NCBI GenBank assembly: GCA_013824045.1
Contig: PNND01000095.1
Coordinates: 1-13,703 of the forward strand
Direction of reading: 5' to 3'
From: Rhodobacter sp.
Lineage (GTDB): Bacteria; Pseudomonadota; Alphaproteobacteria; Rhodobacterales; Rhodobacteraceae
Length of the DNA stretch: 13,703 bases
How positions within the stretch are numbered: the stretch's first letter is position 1; the number at the start of each line of letters is the position of its first letter. This document shows, piece after piece, positions 12,900 to 13,703 of this stretch. The notes below the pieces were generated by a model. It ran no database searches and was not told the DNA's origin. It saw nothing but the letters and a program-made list of their open reading frames with translations. The translations under genes were made by a program, and so were the position numbers.

Positions 12900-13703
12900 T
12901 CAGAGCCGAAGGTCGAGCGTGCCGGGAGGGGCCAACCGGGGAGGATGCTGCGAGGCGTGGTCCCGCGCGGGCGCGGTGCCTGACGAGTAGAGGCTTTCTT
13001 GCGGCTGGTCGCGCTGCTGCGGCGGGGCATCCTGCGCCCCGTTCCCGGCAAAGCTGAGCGAAGCACCGGCAAAGCCCGCTTGCCGCAGGTCGGCCAGCAG
13101 TTGATCGCCCTGTCGCCGGAGGAGATCGAGCGTTTGCGGCTGTTCAACGGAAAGATGGATATGCAGGCCGTGCTCTGTCTGCGTCACTTCAAACCGAAGG
13201 GTTCCAAGCTCATCCGGGCGAAGTGTCAACGTGACAAGGCCATCCGGGGCTGTCCGGACAAGGCGCAGAATTTCGGCCGTCAGCGGTGGTGCGGCGGCGG
13301 GCGGGCGGTTTGGTGCCGGATCATCCTGCTGCAGGCCAAGACCGACCTCTGCTGAAATCGCGGCTAGGATGGGGGAAGCGGGATCGGAATCCTGCGGATA
13401 GACCCTGATCTCCGCAATGTTCGTAACGAAATGCGGCTTGTCGGCAGAGCCAGCGGCAGATGCCATGCTGGTGTCACGCATCGCAAGCGGTGCCTCCTGC
13501 CCCTTGGGGGTGGAGGCCGGGTTATGTTCCGTTTCGGGGGAACTTGCCTGATCCAGCGTCAGGGCGGCAGACGGGCGGACGGTGGGTTGGACATCCTGAG
13601 GAAGCGGCGACAGATCCGGCACCCCCCCGGACCAAAGCCGGGGTTCGGGTGTCATGCTGGCATCACCGCCCGCATTATTGGCCCGCGGCCCGGCAGGCGC
13701 GAC
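12900..13703 (-). CDS. fliK: Flagellar hook-length control protein FliK, partial (N-terminus outside window)
   Basis: The visible 267 codons are the C-terminal part of a FliK-type protein, which measures hook length and switches the export gate from hook to filament substrates. The recognisable part is the conserved C-terminal hook-length domain: LVTLTLRPDELGTLRFEV followed by HIHLSVEQPQTLDLLRRQGDQLLADLRQAGF, then the Gln/Pro-rich tail ending in GTLDLRL. The region before it is Pro/Ala/Ser-rich and low in order, as usual for FliK. An ATG occurs at 13655, but the frame is open to the window edge with the same low-complexity composition, and full FliK proteins are longer, so the real start is probably to the right. 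The stop overlaps the ribosome site of flgD. A run of seven C lies at 13622-13628 within the coding region. Confidence 0.88.
   Translation of the reverse strand, partial: VAPAGPRANNAGGDASMTPEPRLWSGGVPDLSPLPQDVQPTVRPSAALTLDQASSPETEHNPASTPKGQEAPLAMRDTSMASAAGSADKPHFVTNIAEIRVYPQDSDPASPILAAISAEVGLGLQQDDPAPNRPPAAAPPLTAEILRLVRTAPDGLVTLTLRPDELGTLRFEVTQTEHGLHIHLSVEQPQTLDLLRRQGDQLLADLRQAGFAGASLSFAGNGAQDAPPQQRDQPQESLYSSGTAPARDHASQHPPRLAPPGTLDLRL

Noticed and set aside
13622..13628. Seven-C tract in fliK as a phase-variation switch
   Set aside because: Seven is short for a contingency tract, the DNA is very GC-rich, similar runs occur elsewhere in the window (e.g. 7161-7167), and the frame is intact.

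Overview
The window reads as a chromosomal segment of a GC-rich alphaproteobacterium, most likely Rhodobacterales/Rhodobacteraceae. The grounds are the gene set and order (dnaA, rpsT, an enoyl-CoA hydratase, mutM, ubiE, ubiB close together), the alphaproteobacterial style of DnaA, Fpg and UbiB, and a secreted protein with a VPLPA-CTERM-like tail. No species can be named from the sequence alone.

Left part, 1-2161, minus strand. In transcription order: a small ribbon-helix-helix protein (2161-1865), a glyoxalase I-type VOC protein starting at TTG (1769-1374), a Tat-signal small subunit of the gluconate 2-dehydrogenase type (1302-763), and the start of a GMC/FAD oxidoreductase that runs off the left edge (748-1). 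The last two should form one periplasmic flavin dehydrogenase. The short region 2162-2342 divides this set from a plus-strand pair of ABC permeases (2343-3997) that resemble the glycerol permeases GlpP and GlpQ. No ATPase or binding protein for them is in view. A free-standing exported protein with a sorting-type C-terminus follows (4265-4798).

Middle, 4799-9025, minus strand. This is housekeeping DNA: mutM (DNA repair), enoyl-CoA hydratase, rpsT (ribosomal protein S20) with its terminator, a 555-base gene-poor stretch, and dnaA (replication initiation). dnaA and the exported-protein gene meet tail to tail at a shared hairpin. The gene-poor stretch holds four GANTC sites, short inverted repeats and a repeated 10-mer, but no convincing DnaA-box cluster.

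Right part, 9026-13703. The plus strand carries ubiE and ubiB, one base apart, for ubiquinone synthesis. A minus-strand APH-type phosphotransferase is convergent with ubiB and shares its stop on a CTAG. At the right edge are two flagellar hook genes on the minus strand: fliK (cut by the edge) and then flgD.

Most of the window is ordinary core genome and I see no clear new defence, mobile or biosynthetic system. The parts worth a second look are regulatory (the rpsT leader hairpin, the GANTC cluster, the palindrome before the permeases) and contextual (the orphan permease pair, the sorting-signal protein, the Fpg insertion).
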